Below the pieces are notes generated by a model. It worked only from the letters and a program-made list of their open reading frames with translations. It had not been told where the DNA came from and made no database searches. The position numbers and the translations under genes were made by a program. 64,000 nt of DNA from Phaeovulum molybdatiresistens (lineage in GTDB: Bacteria > Pseudomonadota > Alphaproteobacteria > Rhodobacterales > Rhodobacteraceae), in assembly GCF_023544865.1 (NCBI RefSeq), contig NZ_JAMJFX010000015.1, positions 1 through 64,000 on the forward strand, written 5' to 3'. Position 1 is the stretch's first letter. Every line of letters begins with the position of its first letter. Shown one piece after another: positions 48,606 to 56,198 of this stretch.

Positions 48606-50039
48606 ATGCCTTACGACCTACCCAACACCCCACAGGAATCAGCCCAAAAAATCGGACTTCCGGCGCTTGCTGCGAGCAAACTACCCGCCCCGACCTCTGA
48701 CCAGTCGTTGAAGGACCAGCTCATCCACCTTCTAGCCACCAGCTATGTCCGCCGCGAAGGTCGTTTCTATCACATCGACCGCCCCGGCACACCGTTTGCC
48801 CGCGAAGACCTGCAACGGTCCTTTATCAGCGCCACACAGCACCTTACCCGCGCACATCCCAACCCGACGGCAATCTACAGGCAGGCGTTCAACACGGCGA
48901 TCACGGAGATGAACGCGGATCCCAACCGCTCGATTCCCGTCTGGACCGGAACGACTGAACCGTCCCCCGGCAATCCTGAACGTCGCATCCAGCTGGAGAG
49001 CGGGCAGTTCGTCCTGGACTCTTGGACATAACCTACCTACCGCCACGTAACCGCAGCAAAAGACGGCCTAGGCTGCTTTCGCCTCTTCTTCGACCGGCTG
49101 TTCCCACGGCAGGCGGAGCGGGATCGTGTTCTCGACTGGCTGGCCTGGAGCCTTCAGAACGAGGACAAGAAACCAAACTGGGCTGTCATGCTGTACTCGA
49201 AGACAAAGGGGACAGGCAAATCCACCTTCTGCAAGATCGCTGCACGACTGTTCGGAAAGGAAAACACGTCGATCGAAAATAGCATCGAGAAGGTCGCCGG
49301 TAAGTTCAACGGTCCTGTCCTGAGCAAGAAGCTGGTGATCTGCGAAGAGGTCAACCTGCGCCCTGACTCAGACGTCGGCAACAAGCTGAAGACCCTGATC
49401 ACCGAACCCTACACCACCGCCGAAAACAAGGGGCGAGACGTTGCCAAGGTGGAACTGTTCTCGCTGTTTCTGCTGAACTCCAATCACCTGCCCCTCTGGA
49501 TCGAACCCGGAGAACGCCGCTTCTATGTCGTTGACGTGGATCATGACGGTCATGCTTCCGGTCCTCGGGCCGAGACTTTCATCAAACTGATCAAGGCGAT
49601 CGACAACGTACTGCAAAGCGACGAACGAGTTGCTGAACTCTACCAGTGGCTGATGGCGCGGCAACTTGCTGACGACTTTGACCCCATGTCCCTGAACACA
49701 GCCGTTCATGGCACCGAAGTCATGAAGCGCATTCTTGCCAACCAGACCTCTGCCACCACCCAACAGCTGTCCGAGTTCCTGGGCCGGGAAGGTGCTATCG
49801 CTATAACTGAGCAAGACCTCCGGGCCTATGTGACACGGGAGATGAACCTGAAGCCGAGCGCGATCCGCCACATGATGTCGGAACTGGGTTGGGCCCGCAG
49901 CGCCGTGAAGTGGGGCGGTGTGGACTATGCCCGCGCCGTCTGGACTGCTCCCAGCCATGCCATCGACCGTGGCAACATCATCGGACCAAACGGCGACAAG
50001 AGGGCGATTTGCGATGTGCTCTGGGACGCAAGCGCCTGA
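48606..50039 (+). pseudogene. Phage-type SF3 helicase/primase C-terminal gene, split by an in-frame TAA at 49029
   Basis: One reading frame runs from the ATG at 48606 (GGAGAACAC upstream) to 50039 and is interrupted only by TAA at 49029-49031. Part 1 (141 aa) ends LESGQFVLDSWT. After the stop the frame continues with DGLGCFRLFFDRLFPRQ and DRVLDWLAWSLQ, reaching Walker A YSKTKGTGKST, then VICEEVNLRPDSDVGNKLKTLI and FLLNSNHLPLWIE, as in phage helicase/primase-helicase proteins (DUF5906-like). If translation restarted at the ATG at 49188 it would lose the strand before Walker A. It is either a pseudogene, a split pair, or a sequencing error. Predicted role: element replication. Confidence 0.7.
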
Positions 50040-50407
50040 TGAACGAGTTCGTCTATCTCGATGACTCGCAGGAACGCTGGCGAGAGATCCATGCCAACCA
50101 CAAGAAGGAGGCCCGGCAACGGGCCCTCTCCCTCATTGCAGCAGGAACCCGCACCGAGACCGGCTGCATTGTCACAGGCACCAACGCGATCAGAAAGGTC
50201 CGGTTCAATGGGCAACAGTTCGCGGCTTATCGTTTCATCTATTGTGCCCTGAACGACGCCACCCCCAGCTTCCACTACGTCATTCGCCACCGATGTCATA
50301 ACCGGACCTGCATCAACCCCGATCATCTGGAGATCGGCAGCAGAGAGGACAACAAGCACGACGACTGGGCCTATCTGGCAAATGGCGTAAACTTCGACCT
50401 GCTGTAG
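50039..50407 (+). CDS. HNH endonuclease
   Basis: A 122-residue protein whose ATG at 50039 shares one base with the stop before it (TGATG), implying translational coupling. The HNH core is HYVIRHRCHNRTCINPDHLEIGSREDNKHD (about 82-111), with the zinc-type Cys pair CHNRTC and the Asn/His of NPDHL. The earlier TETGCIVTGTNAIRKVRFNGQQFAAYRF is the usual preceding strand of phage homing-type HNH proteins (AP2-less). Such nucleases are common passengers of phages and islands. A hairpin terminator follows. Confidence 0.85.
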   Translation: MNEFVYLDDSQERWREIHANHKKEARQRALSLIAAGTRTETGCIVTGTNAIRKVRFNGQQFAAYRFIYCALNDATPSFHYVIRHRCHNRTCINPDHLEIGSREDNKHDDWAYLANGVNFDLL

Positions 50408-50458
50408 CCTGTGGCTAAGCTCCTGCTTCTGCTACACTTTCCTGAACACTTAACACCC

Positions 50459-50486
50459 GGAGGGGGCCGTTGGGCCCTCTTCACCC
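50459..50486 (+). terminator. Hairpin terminator for the rightward island genes
   Basis: GAGGGGGCC pairs with GGCCCTCTT around a GTTG loop (nine pairs with two G-T), followed by TTCACC. It sits 53 bases after the HNH stop, before the convergent unit. Confidence 0.6.
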
Positions 50487-50563
50487 ATACCAGAAACTCG
50501 ATCGCCTTCCTGTTCCTCTTAGTACATCCCTTTCCCGAAACGACAAAAAAAGCGAAGCGGGAC

Positions 50564-50586
50564 CCCCGGCAGCCGAAGCCACCGGG
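50564..50586 (-). terminator. Leftward terminator hairpin, copy 1 of a 23-bp repeat
   Basis: On the reverse strand CCCGGTGGC and GCTGCCGGG pair around a TTCG tetraloop (nine pairs, two wobble). A further short GC segment and a run of seven T follow 11 bases on. It directly follows the stop of the coiled-coil membrane protein gene. Confidence 0.7.
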
Positions 50587-50590
50587 TGAA

Positions 50591-51271
50591 TCAGTTCCAG
50601 AAGGTCCAGTCAGGCTTGGGCATCTCGGGCAGGTCAGGCATCGCCTCCTTCGCCATCCGCCATGCTTCCCCGGGGCTGGCTTTCACCTTCTCCCAGATCT
50701 CTTCTTTGGACGGCACTGTCAGCCCACAGACCTCAGCTACCTCGGGCGGGTTCGCCTTGTCCGGGTTGAAGGCCAGATCCAGCGCCTGCAGATCTTTCAT
50801 GGTCTCACAGGCGTCGTGCAACTCCCACACAGTTGCCGCGACCACCACACCGATACCAACGACAGGGACCGCCTCGCCAAAGGTCGCAGCAACGTTCCTG
50901 CTGGCACCCGTTGCAGTCCGACGGGCCACCCGTTGCGAGGTGTCCTCCACCGCCTCGGAAACCAGCTTCCTCTGCCCTCGGTAACTGACCTGCCTTTCGG
51001 CCCGCAGCTTGCCGACCTCCCCTTCCAACCGCTGCACCTGCCGCGTCTTGGCGTCCACCTCGGCCCTTGCGCCTTTCAGTTCCGCCTCCTGCGCCCTGAC
51101 CTTCGTTTCCATTCTCGTGTTGACCGAAGTCACCCCGGTCACCGCCTCGACCACACCCGAGACCAGTGCAGCCACCGACCCCACAGCCACCGTCGCAACA
51201 TTCAGCGCCACGGTTCCCACCAGCAGCACCGCAAGCACTGTTGTCTTGGTCAGCCTGAACACCCACCGCAT
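50591..51271 (-). CDS. Coiled-coil membrane protein of the island, function unknown
   Basis: A 226-residue protein. The ATG at 51271 has GGAG six bases upstream; a longer frame from 51331 would read through a terminator hairpin. An N-terminal hydrophobic stretch (about 9-45, TTVLAVLLVGTVALNVATVAVGSVAALV) is followed by a heptad-like charged segment (about 52-90, ETKVRAQEAELKGARAEVDAK), a second hydrophobic stretch near 130-148 (EAVPVVGIGVVVAATVW), and a Pro-rich end (MPDLPEMPKPDWTFWN). I do not recognise the family. It could be a phage-derived structural or lysis-associated protein; that is a guess. Confidence 0.65.
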   Translation of the reverse strand: MRWVFRLTKTTVLAVLLVGTVALNVATVAVGSVAALVSGVVEAVTGVTSVNTRMETKVRAQEAELKGARAEVDAKTRQVQRLEGEVGKLRAERQVSYRGQRKLVSEAVEDTSQRVARRTATGASRNVAATFGEAVPVVGIGVVVAATVWELHDACETMKDLQALDLAFNPDKANPPEVAEVCGLTVPSKEEIWEKVKASPGEAWRMAKEAMPDLPEMPKPDWTFWN

Positions 51272-51297
51272 CCGCTTCTCCGCCCCTTCAGTTTGGT

Positions 51298-51320
51298 CCC
51301 CGGCAGCCGAAGCCACCGGG
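51298..51320 (-). terminator. Leftward hairpin, copy 2 of the 23-bp repeat
   Basis: Identical over 23 bases to 50564-50586, so it has the same TTCG-loop hairpin on the reverse strand. It lies 7 bases past the stop of the 62-aa gene and before the coiled-coil gene. No long T run follows, so read-through is likely. Confidence 0.6.
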
Positions 51321-51327
51321 GAGGTTT

Positions 51328-51516
51328 TCATGATCTTAGCCGCCTGTGCACGACATAGTCAGCAAGCACCTGCCAGTAGTGGGAAGCATCCCGGAAACCT
51401 TGGTCCTGTGCAGCACGATCCTCAGCCTCAGAACGAGGAAAGCCGCCATCATACTCGATGATAGCGGCCCTCTCTTCGAACGCATCAATGTCTGGAACGG
51501 GTGTCACGGGGCCCAT
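51328..51516 (-). CDS. Small acidic protein overlapping the integrase 3' end
   Basis: A 62-residue protein, MGPVTPVPDIDAFEERAAII through EYDGGFPRSEAEDRAAQDQGFRDASHYWQVLADYVVHRRLRS. The start overlaps the integrase stop by 13 bases. The EERAAIIEYDGG-xxRxEAE-xxAA pattern is, from memory, shared by short proteins beside integrases and phage genes in proteobacteria. That supports a real gene, although no function is known to me. It may be an element-encoded regulator, but nothing like a helix-turn-helix is evident. Confidence 0.65.
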   Translation of the reverse strand: MGPVTPVPDIDAFEERAAIIEYDGGFPRSEAEDRAAQDQGFRDASHYWQVLADYVVHRRLRS

Positions 51517-52721
51517 GGCAGCCCCACCTTCTCGACGATCTCCCGCTTCTGCTCGTCACTGATGCCTGCCGAATAGATCCCGTAGGTCATCCGGTTCTCC
51601 GACCGCGCCGACTGGTGACCGACGATCGAAGCCGTGAAGTGTTCCGGAACACCGGCCCGCTCACACTGGGTCACGAACCACTTGCGCGAGGAATGGAACA
51701 CCACCCCCGCCCGGCTGATTCCTGCCTTTCCACGCATCACCCCGAACTGCTTGGTGACCATGTTGACCGACAACCCCGGAAACAGCCGCCCTTCGCTTGG
51801 CAACTTCTCCAGAAGGGGGACCAAACCGGAATGCAGCGGGATGAACCGTTCCGCTGCATCGGTCTTGAGCGTTCGCACCGCATTGGGCCTGATCCAGACG
51901 AACCAGCCAAGATTGCCCTTCCAGACCAGATCGTCCCGGACCAACCCCGCCGCTTCCCCCGCGCGCATGCCGGACAGCAAACAGAAGGTCAGCACCGCAC
52001 CGATCTTCGGATCGTCCAGGGCCAGCAGTCGTTGGACCTCCTCGTCACTCAAGGCCTCATAGCGGTTGGGTTTCCCCTTCGCCTCCACCCTCACTGTCTT
52101 GAACGGATTGGCTGCAAGCTGCCCCTCATAGACCACCCAGTCCATGAAGTGCGACACCTGCCCCACCGTCCTCCTCTGCGTCTGAGGGCTGATCGTGTCC
52201 GACCCGCTTGCCGCCACCAGACGGTCGAGGCTCGCCCCCTTGGTCCTGTAGGACTTGCCAACATGACGACCAAGCTGCGCCACCTTGCGGGTGAACGTCA
52301 GCGCATCCTCCCGGCTGATGGTCCCGACTGCTCTTTGCCCGAAGGCCGAAACGAACAGCCCGACCGAGAAGCGCACAGACTTGAAGCCCCCATACTGAAG
52401 CTCTCCCGATCGACGGTTGAGGTATTGTCGTGCCAACTCCCCGACCGTCTGCCTGCCGACCAGGACCACAGACGAGAACACCGGGGCAACCACCCGGATC
52501 GGTTCGGGCTTTTCCATCACCACCCCCGCCCGGGCCTTGCTGACGATCTCCTCATACTTGGCATTCACCTCAGCGGCCCTTGCTTTGGCGACCCGGGCAT
52601 CCCCGGTCTTCAGCGACTGCTTCAGGGCCTGCCCCAGCACCGGCTGAAGTTCCTTCGGGTAGTTCCGCCTGAACAGCCACGTCTGCTGCTTCAGGTACGC
52701 ATACTGGATACGAACAGACAT
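51504..52721 (-). CDS. int: Tyrosine-type site-specific integrase
   Basis: Recombines the island into and out of the tRNA-Gln 3' end. The 405-residue protein has an N-terminal arm/core-binding part (about 90-170) and a catalytic domain with R253 (LLSGMRAGEAAG), H343-x-x-R346 (FHSSRKWFV), H369 (VGHQS) and Tyr near 380-383 (MTYGIY). The N-terminus VRIQYAYLKQQTWLFRRNYPKEL resembles phage integrases with a DUF6538-type head. The ATG at 52721 has AAGGAGG upstream. All catalytic residues are intact, so the enzyme may be active. Confidence 0.93.
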   Translation of the reverse strand: MSVRIQYAYLKQQTWLFRRNYPKELQPVLGQALKQSLKTGDARVAKARAAEVNAKYEEIVSKARAGVVMEKPEPIRVVAPVFSSVVLVGRQTVGELARQYLNRRSGELQYGGFKSVRFSVGLFVSAFGQRAVGTISREDALTFTRKVAQLGRHVGKSYRTKGASLDRLVAASGSDTISPQTQRRTVGQVSHFMDWVVYEGQLAANPFKTVRVEAKGKPNRYEALSDEEVQRLLALDDPKIGAVLTFCLLSGMRAGEAAGLVRDDLVWKGNLGWFVWIRPNAVRTLKTDAAERFIPLHSGLVPLLEKLPSEGRLFPGLSVNMVTKQFGVMRGKAGISRAGVVFHSSRKWFVTQCERAGVPEHFTASIVGHQSARSENRMTYGIYSAGISDEQKREIVEKVGLPWAP

Positions 52722-52790
52722 ACGTCCTCCTTCTGGGGCCTTTGCCCCAAGGTTCATTGCAGTTGTGATTTTCTGATTTTCTTCTTCGGC

Positions 52791-52997
52791 TTACTGGGAT
52801 TGCTGAGTTCCCAGCCTGACCTCTTCGGGGTCTAACACCCTGACGATCATGGAAAGTTCCGGCTCCCCATACTCGCCCTGAAGCGGCCCAGTCAGTGCCA
52901 CCCCGGTGACGAAGTCCTCGAAGACCTCGTCCACCAGAAACCGGTGTTCCGGCACGTCATCGAACGCCCCGATCACCACCACATCCCCGGGCTTCAT
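52791..52997 (-). CDS. Small acidic hypothetical protein upstream of the integrase
   Basis: A 68-residue protein beginning MKPGDVVVIGAFDDVPEHRF, with GGAG upstream inside the preceding gene. It is acidic and beta-rich in appearance (FLVDEVFEDFVTGVALTGPLQGEYGEPELSMIVRVLDPEEV), and could be a small SH3-like or KOW-like barrel, a guess from the alternating hydrophobic pattern. Its ATG overlaps the stop of the 52-aa membrane gene, implying co-translation. Function unknown. Confidence 0.6.
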   Translation of the reverse strand: MKPGDVVVIGAFDDVPEHRFLVDEVFEDFVTGVALTGPLQGEYGEPELSMIVRVLDPEEVRLGTQQSQ

Positions 52998-53152
52998 AGC
53001 AACCGCTCCAGCAGCAGCCACCCCGAGAACAGCAGAACCCCCAGCACCGGGTTCACCTTCGCCAAGGCCCAGATCACGGTCAGGACCACCGCCCCCTTGG
53101 GCACCAAAAGAAAACCCCCGGCCACAAGGCCGAGGGCTGATAGCATCTTCAT
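52994..53152 (-). CDS. 52-residue membrane protein of the island
   Basis: The reverse strand has CAGGAG at good distance before an ATG at 53152. The frame encodes MKMLSALGLVAGGFLLVP, KGAVVLTVIWALAKVNP and VLGVLLFSGWLLLERLL, then TGA overlapping the next ATG. Two hydrophobic segments are separated by a short polar turn, so it is probably a two-span membrane protein (holin-like or coat-like in size only). First gene of the leftward unit. No family recognised. Confidence 0.65.
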   Translation of the reverse strand: MKMLSALGLVAGGFLLVPKGAVVLTVIWALAKVNPVLGVLLFSGWLLLERLL

Positions 53153-53473
53153 AGCTTAAGCTCCTGTTTCTGCTTCTTTATTTAGATACAGGAGGTTGCT
53201 CGGTTTGCTGGCCTCGGCGCTTGAGAAGAGACGCTTTCGGCCCAGGGCTGACGATCATTTGCGCCGTGGTGAGCTTCACCTCCCTCCACCGGACGCTGGA
53301 ACATGTCGCAGCGAGTTCGACACGTGCCGTAGTGACCGGGAACGAGCGGTCTCAAAGGATTGGCGCTCGTACCTGAAGCGATTGCTGCACCTTCGTCGTG
53401 CTTACGCAAGCAGACCAACAGGCAAACGTTTCACTACTGGCAGTGTCACCTCCCGTGTCTCCTAACTGGCACT
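53153..53473. other. Non-coding or unassigned part of the island
   Basis: Holds a CCTGT/ACAGG inverted repeat near 53162-53192 in an AT-rich patch. That is a likely place for the promoter of the leftward unit. Frames open on both strands here have improbable composition, and I see no gene. Confidence 0.4.
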
Positions 53474-53902
53474 TCAAAAGATACCATCTGGTGAGGTGCA
53501 GTTTCCCCAACTGACCAAGACCTCCGAACCGCGCTTGGTCGATTTGAAGAACTCCCCGCTACGACGGTCGATGCGGCCAAGCACGGTTTGCTGCTCGCCC
53601 TCGAATTCTTGACCGCATTGCATGAGCAACGTGTCTTCAAGGATTTCCATACGTTTATCACTGGATCGACACGCAAACGGAGCCAGAATGCGCACCAGAC
53701 TGCTGTCTTCGTAGAACAAGTGCCACAAGCTGGCACTCTGACCATGCAACATTTCGCCACTGAGTACGTTAAACGTTCCCTTGCTAATGCATTCGAGTTC
53801 TTTCACCACTTCTTGAGCACTACTGACTCCCGGCGCCGCACAGAATACGGTGAAGGTGGCAACAACGGCTTTGCGTAAGTTTTCCAGCATACTAATACGC
53901 AT
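53474..53902 (-). CDS. Predicted secreted protein, function unknown
   Basis: A 142-residue frame with a plausible signal peptide (LRKAVVATFTVFCAAPGVSSAQ, cleavage near residue 29; start MRISMLENL or MLENL). The mature part has four cysteines (LECISKG, FACRSSD, MQCGQE, GNCTSPDG). GC is clearly lower than the chromosome, near 50 percent, in keeping with acquired DNA. No good ribosome-binding site is visible. It could be a cargo gene of the island; not similar to anything I know. Confidence 0.5.
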   Translation of the reverse strand: MRISMLENLRKAVVATFTVFCAAPGVSSAQEVVKELECISKGTFNVLSGEMLHGQSASLWHLFYEDSSLVRILAPFACRSSDKRMEILEDTLLMQCGQEFEGEQQTVLGRIDRRSGEFFKSTKRGSEVLVSWGNCTSPDGIF

Positions 53903-54177
53903 ACGGCATTCGTCGACGGCGCGCTAGCATCAGCACAATCTTTCGTTAATCGCACCTTTGCAGCCCCCATCGAAGTGGTACGTCGGCAAGATGATCGTGC
54001 CCTAAGCGCCAAGCGCCTGAGAATGAGACAGAAGTTTGCCTGGTGTTGGTCGCTCCATCGGAAAAGACCACCTTTGCCCATCTCGCCGCAGTAATAGCCC
54101 GCCCTTTCGCCCCACCCCCTGCCCCACCTTCCCTGCCCTCCTCCAGAAGCCCCATGTCCTTCTTCTGGCTTCAGGAG
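53903..54177. other. Unassigned region before attR
   Basis: Mixed-composition DNA with no credible gene. Its end (CTTCTGGCTTCAGGAG, near 54161-54176) runs straight into the repeat. Confidence 0.4.
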
Positions 54178-54265
54178 ATCCTACCGCCCCAGCCATCCTT
54201 CCCGAATTCTCGGACATCATCGCCGGTGTGGCCGCGCTGTTCATGCGTGGCGCAGATTGCCCCAA
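54178..54265 (+). repeat. attR: right copy of the 88-bp direct repeat
   Basis: Carries the last 18 bases of tRNA-Gln and the following 70 bases. It differs from attL at three positions. The rest of the tRNA is absent, as expected for the distal junction of a tRNA-targeted integration. Confidence 0.9.
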
Positions 54266-54272
54266 CGGCCAC

Positions 54273-54623
54273 ATGACCAAGACCACCGGTGATGGCGGGA
54301 TCGACGGGATCATTTACGAAGATGCCCTGGGCCTTGATGCTGTTTACATCCAAGCCAAGCGTTATGCGCCCGATAACAAGGTCAGCCGCCCCGACATCCA
54401 GCGGTTCGTGGGCTCGCTTAGCGGCGAAGGCGCGACCAAGGGGGTGTTCGTGACCACCTCGGATTTTTCGCGCGAGGCGCGGGACTATGTCAGCCGGGTG
54501 CAGCACCGCATCGTTCTGATCAACGGGGACCAGTTCGCCGATCTGATGCTGAAGCATGGCGTGGGTGTCCGCGTCCGGGCGACCTATGCCATCCGCTCGA
54601 TCGATGAGGGTTATTTCGCCTGA
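54273..54623 (+). pseudogene. mrr: Truncated Mrr-type restriction endonuclease (catalytic domain only)
   Basis: A 116-residue remnant, MTKTTGDGGIDGIIYEDAL onward, that matches the C-terminal PD-(D/E)xK domain of Mrr. It has the catalytic GGIDG Asp, VYIQAKRYAP (Q-x-K) and SRPDIQRFVGSLSGEGATKGVFVTTSDFSREARDYV. The N-terminal winged-helix half of Mrr (about 180 residues in the family) is absent; upstream sequence is the att repeat. The frame is open through the repeat, but nothing resembling Mrr remains there. The nuclease core itself is undamaged, so a stand-alone domain is conceivable. Confidence 0.75.
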
Positions 54624-54710
54624 CCGCAAGGCGCGCCCGGTGCCGTGGCCGCGCATCGTGTCGGATCTGCGGGTCAGGCACAGGGCGCGCAAGGGAACAC
54701 CCGCGACGCG

Positions 54711-54745
54711 TGGCAAAAGGGCCGCCCGGGTTACGGGCGGCCCTT
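54711..54745 (-). terminator. Strong hairpin terminator after the two-repeat periplasmic protein
   Basis: A perfect 12-bp stem AAGGGCCGCCCG/CGGGCGGCCCTT with a five-base loop. Read leftward it is followed by TTTTGCC. It may also stop rightward transcription from the Mrr remnant. Confidence 0.85.
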
Positions 54746-54768
54746 GGGTCACGGCACGAAAGCCGGGA

Positions 54769-55113
54769 TCAGTTCTTGTCACCTTCCCGCGCGGCGGCCA
54801 GCGCCGACAGCTCGGCCAGCGAATAGTCGGCCGGGTTCACGCCCAGACCGGCGGCCAGTTGCGCCTTGCCGGCCGAAACGTTGCCCACCCCACCGCGCTG
54901 TTCGCGGTTTTCATGCGACAGGATATAGGCGGCGCGGGCGGTGTCATTGTCGCTGAGCGCGACTTCCAGTTCGGTCAGCTCGGCCAGCGAATAGGCCTGC
55001 GGGTCGACGCCCAGCAGGGCGGCGAATTGGGCGTGGCCAGCCGAGACGCCGTTGGCGGCGGCGGTGCCGGCGGCAAAGATCGTGGCGGCGGCGAAAAGAG
55101 CGATGTTTTTCAT
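54769..55113 (-). CDS. Small secreted protein with a duplicated sequence motif
   Basis: A 114-residue protein. A signal peptide (MKNIALFAAATIFAAGTAAA) is followed by two copies of one motif: SAGHAQFAALLGVDPQAYSLAELTEL and SAGKAQLAAGLGVNPADYSLAELSAL (about 23-50 and 80-105). The linker contains DNDTARAAYILSHENREQRGG. The duplicated helical motif suggests a repeat-built periplasmic protein. I recall similar Rhodobacteraceae proteins without known function. The ATG at 55113 is supported by the signal peptide. Confidence 0.7.
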   Translation of the reverse strand: MKNIALFAAATIFAAGTAAANGVSAGHAQFAALLGVDPQAYSLAELTELEVALSDNDTARAAYILSHENREQRGGVGNVSAGKAQLAAGLGVNPADYSLAELSALAAAREGDKN

Positions 55114-55291
55114 GGTTCTGGTCCTTTTTCTGGTTGGTTTGAAGCGTCGTATGCTTCGGATAACCCCCAGATAGTCCCGCGCCATTGTTTCTATTATTCC
55201 CTATTTCATGAAATCTTCATACGATATGATTGAACAATCCAAGGGCGTCTTCCTGCGTAGGGCAGCCCGGCGGCGATGATACGGGGGACAG

Positions 55292-56173
55292 ATGGAAACC
55301 AACATCCTCAGGGCCTATGCCCTGATCGTCGAGGAAGGCAGCTTTTCGGCCGCGGCCCTGCGACTTGGCATTTCGAAAAGCATGTGTTCCAAGCACATCA
55401 GCGATCTGGAACAGACCCTTGGCGCGCGCTTGCTGACCCGGTCCACCCGGTCGGTCAAACCCACCGCGATCGGCGTGGAATATTACGCCAAGGTCCGGCG
55501 CATTCTGGACCTGCTGGATGAGGCCAATGAATGCGTAAAGCTGGAAAGCGCCACCGCGACGGGCAAGCTGCGGATCGGCTCGCCCGTGTCCTATTCGCTG
55601 CGCTTGATGCAGGACCACATCCTGCAATTCCTGCAGGACTATCCCGGCATCCAACTGGAAAGCGTCTTTGACGACCGCAAAAGCGACCTGATCGCCGAAG
55701 GCTTCGATGCCGTCATCCGCATCGGCGATCTGGAAGATACCAGCATGGTGGCGCGCCGGCTGGACAGCGTCAAAACCCTGATCGTGGCCACCCCCGACTA
55801 TCTGCGCCAGCATGGCACACCCGAACGCCCCGGCGATCTGGCCAGCCACAAGGTCATTCACTACACCAACATGCAAGGTGCAGAAACCTGGCCCTTTCAG
55901 AAGGATGATGAGCTGATCTGGCAGAAGGTTCATCCCCGATTTTCGTCAAACAACGGGGAAATCATCCGGCTTGCGGCGCTGGCGGGTCACGGCATCGCCT
56001 ATCTGCCGGAATTCCTGATTGCCGAGGATCTGGAGGCCGGAACACTGGTCCCGATCATGACCGAGTTCCGCCGACCTGACCTGCCGGTCAGCATCATCTA
56101 TCCGTCGCGCAAGAACCCCTCTGCGGCACTGAAGGCGTTTCTGGACTTTGCCGGCCGGATGCCCCTGTCCTGA
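55292..56173 (+). CDS. LysR-family transcriptional regulator
   Basis: A 293-residue regulator. The N-terminal helix-turn-helix is AYALIVEEGSFSAAALRLGISKSMCSKHISDLEQTLGARLLTRSTR (about 6-51), followed by an effector-binding domain (about 88-290) of the aliphatic group (CrgA/PrmA-like, from VGSPVSYSLRLMQDHILQFL). The ATG at 55292 has GGGGGACAG upstream. The neighbouring MFS gene is convergent rather than divergent, so the target is not obvious from context. Confidence 0.93.
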   Translation: METNILRAYALIVEEGSFSAAALRLGISKSMCSKHISDLEQTLGARLLTRSTRSVKPTAIGVEYYAKVRRILDLLDEANECVKLESATATGKLRIGSPVSYSLRLMQDHILQFLQDYPGIQLESVFDDRKSDLIAEGFDAVIRIGDLEDTSMVARRLDSVKTLIVATPDYLRQHGTPERPGDLASHKVIHYTNMQGAETWPFQKDDELIWQKVHPRFSSNNGEIIRLAALAGHGIAYLPEFLIAEDLEAGTLVPIMTEFRRPDLPVSIIYPSRKNPSAALKAFLDFAGRMPLS

Positions 56174-56198
56174 ACCGCGCCGCGGCGTTGCGCCGAGG

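Larger units (their letters stand above)
48303..54265. mobile_element. About 5.9-kb genomic island integrated at tRNA-Gln
   Basis: Bounded by the 88-bp direct repeats and carrying its own tyrosine integrase, so it is an integrative element by structure. Cargo is two convergent transcription units. Rightward: a phage-type helicase/primase (interrupted) and an HNH nuclease. Leftward: a 52-aa membrane protein, a 68-aa protein, the integrase, a 62-aa protein and a coiled-coil membrane protein. A lone secreted protein gene lies near the right end. GC is lower and codon use more mixed than in flanking DNA. No capsid, terminase, tail or conjugation genes are seen, so it is either a satellite-like element or a reduced remnant. 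Confidence 0.88.

Noticed and set aside
53182..53465. Overlapping open frames on both strands in the island
   Set aside because: Neither has a ribosome-binding site or plausible composition, and they overlap each other.
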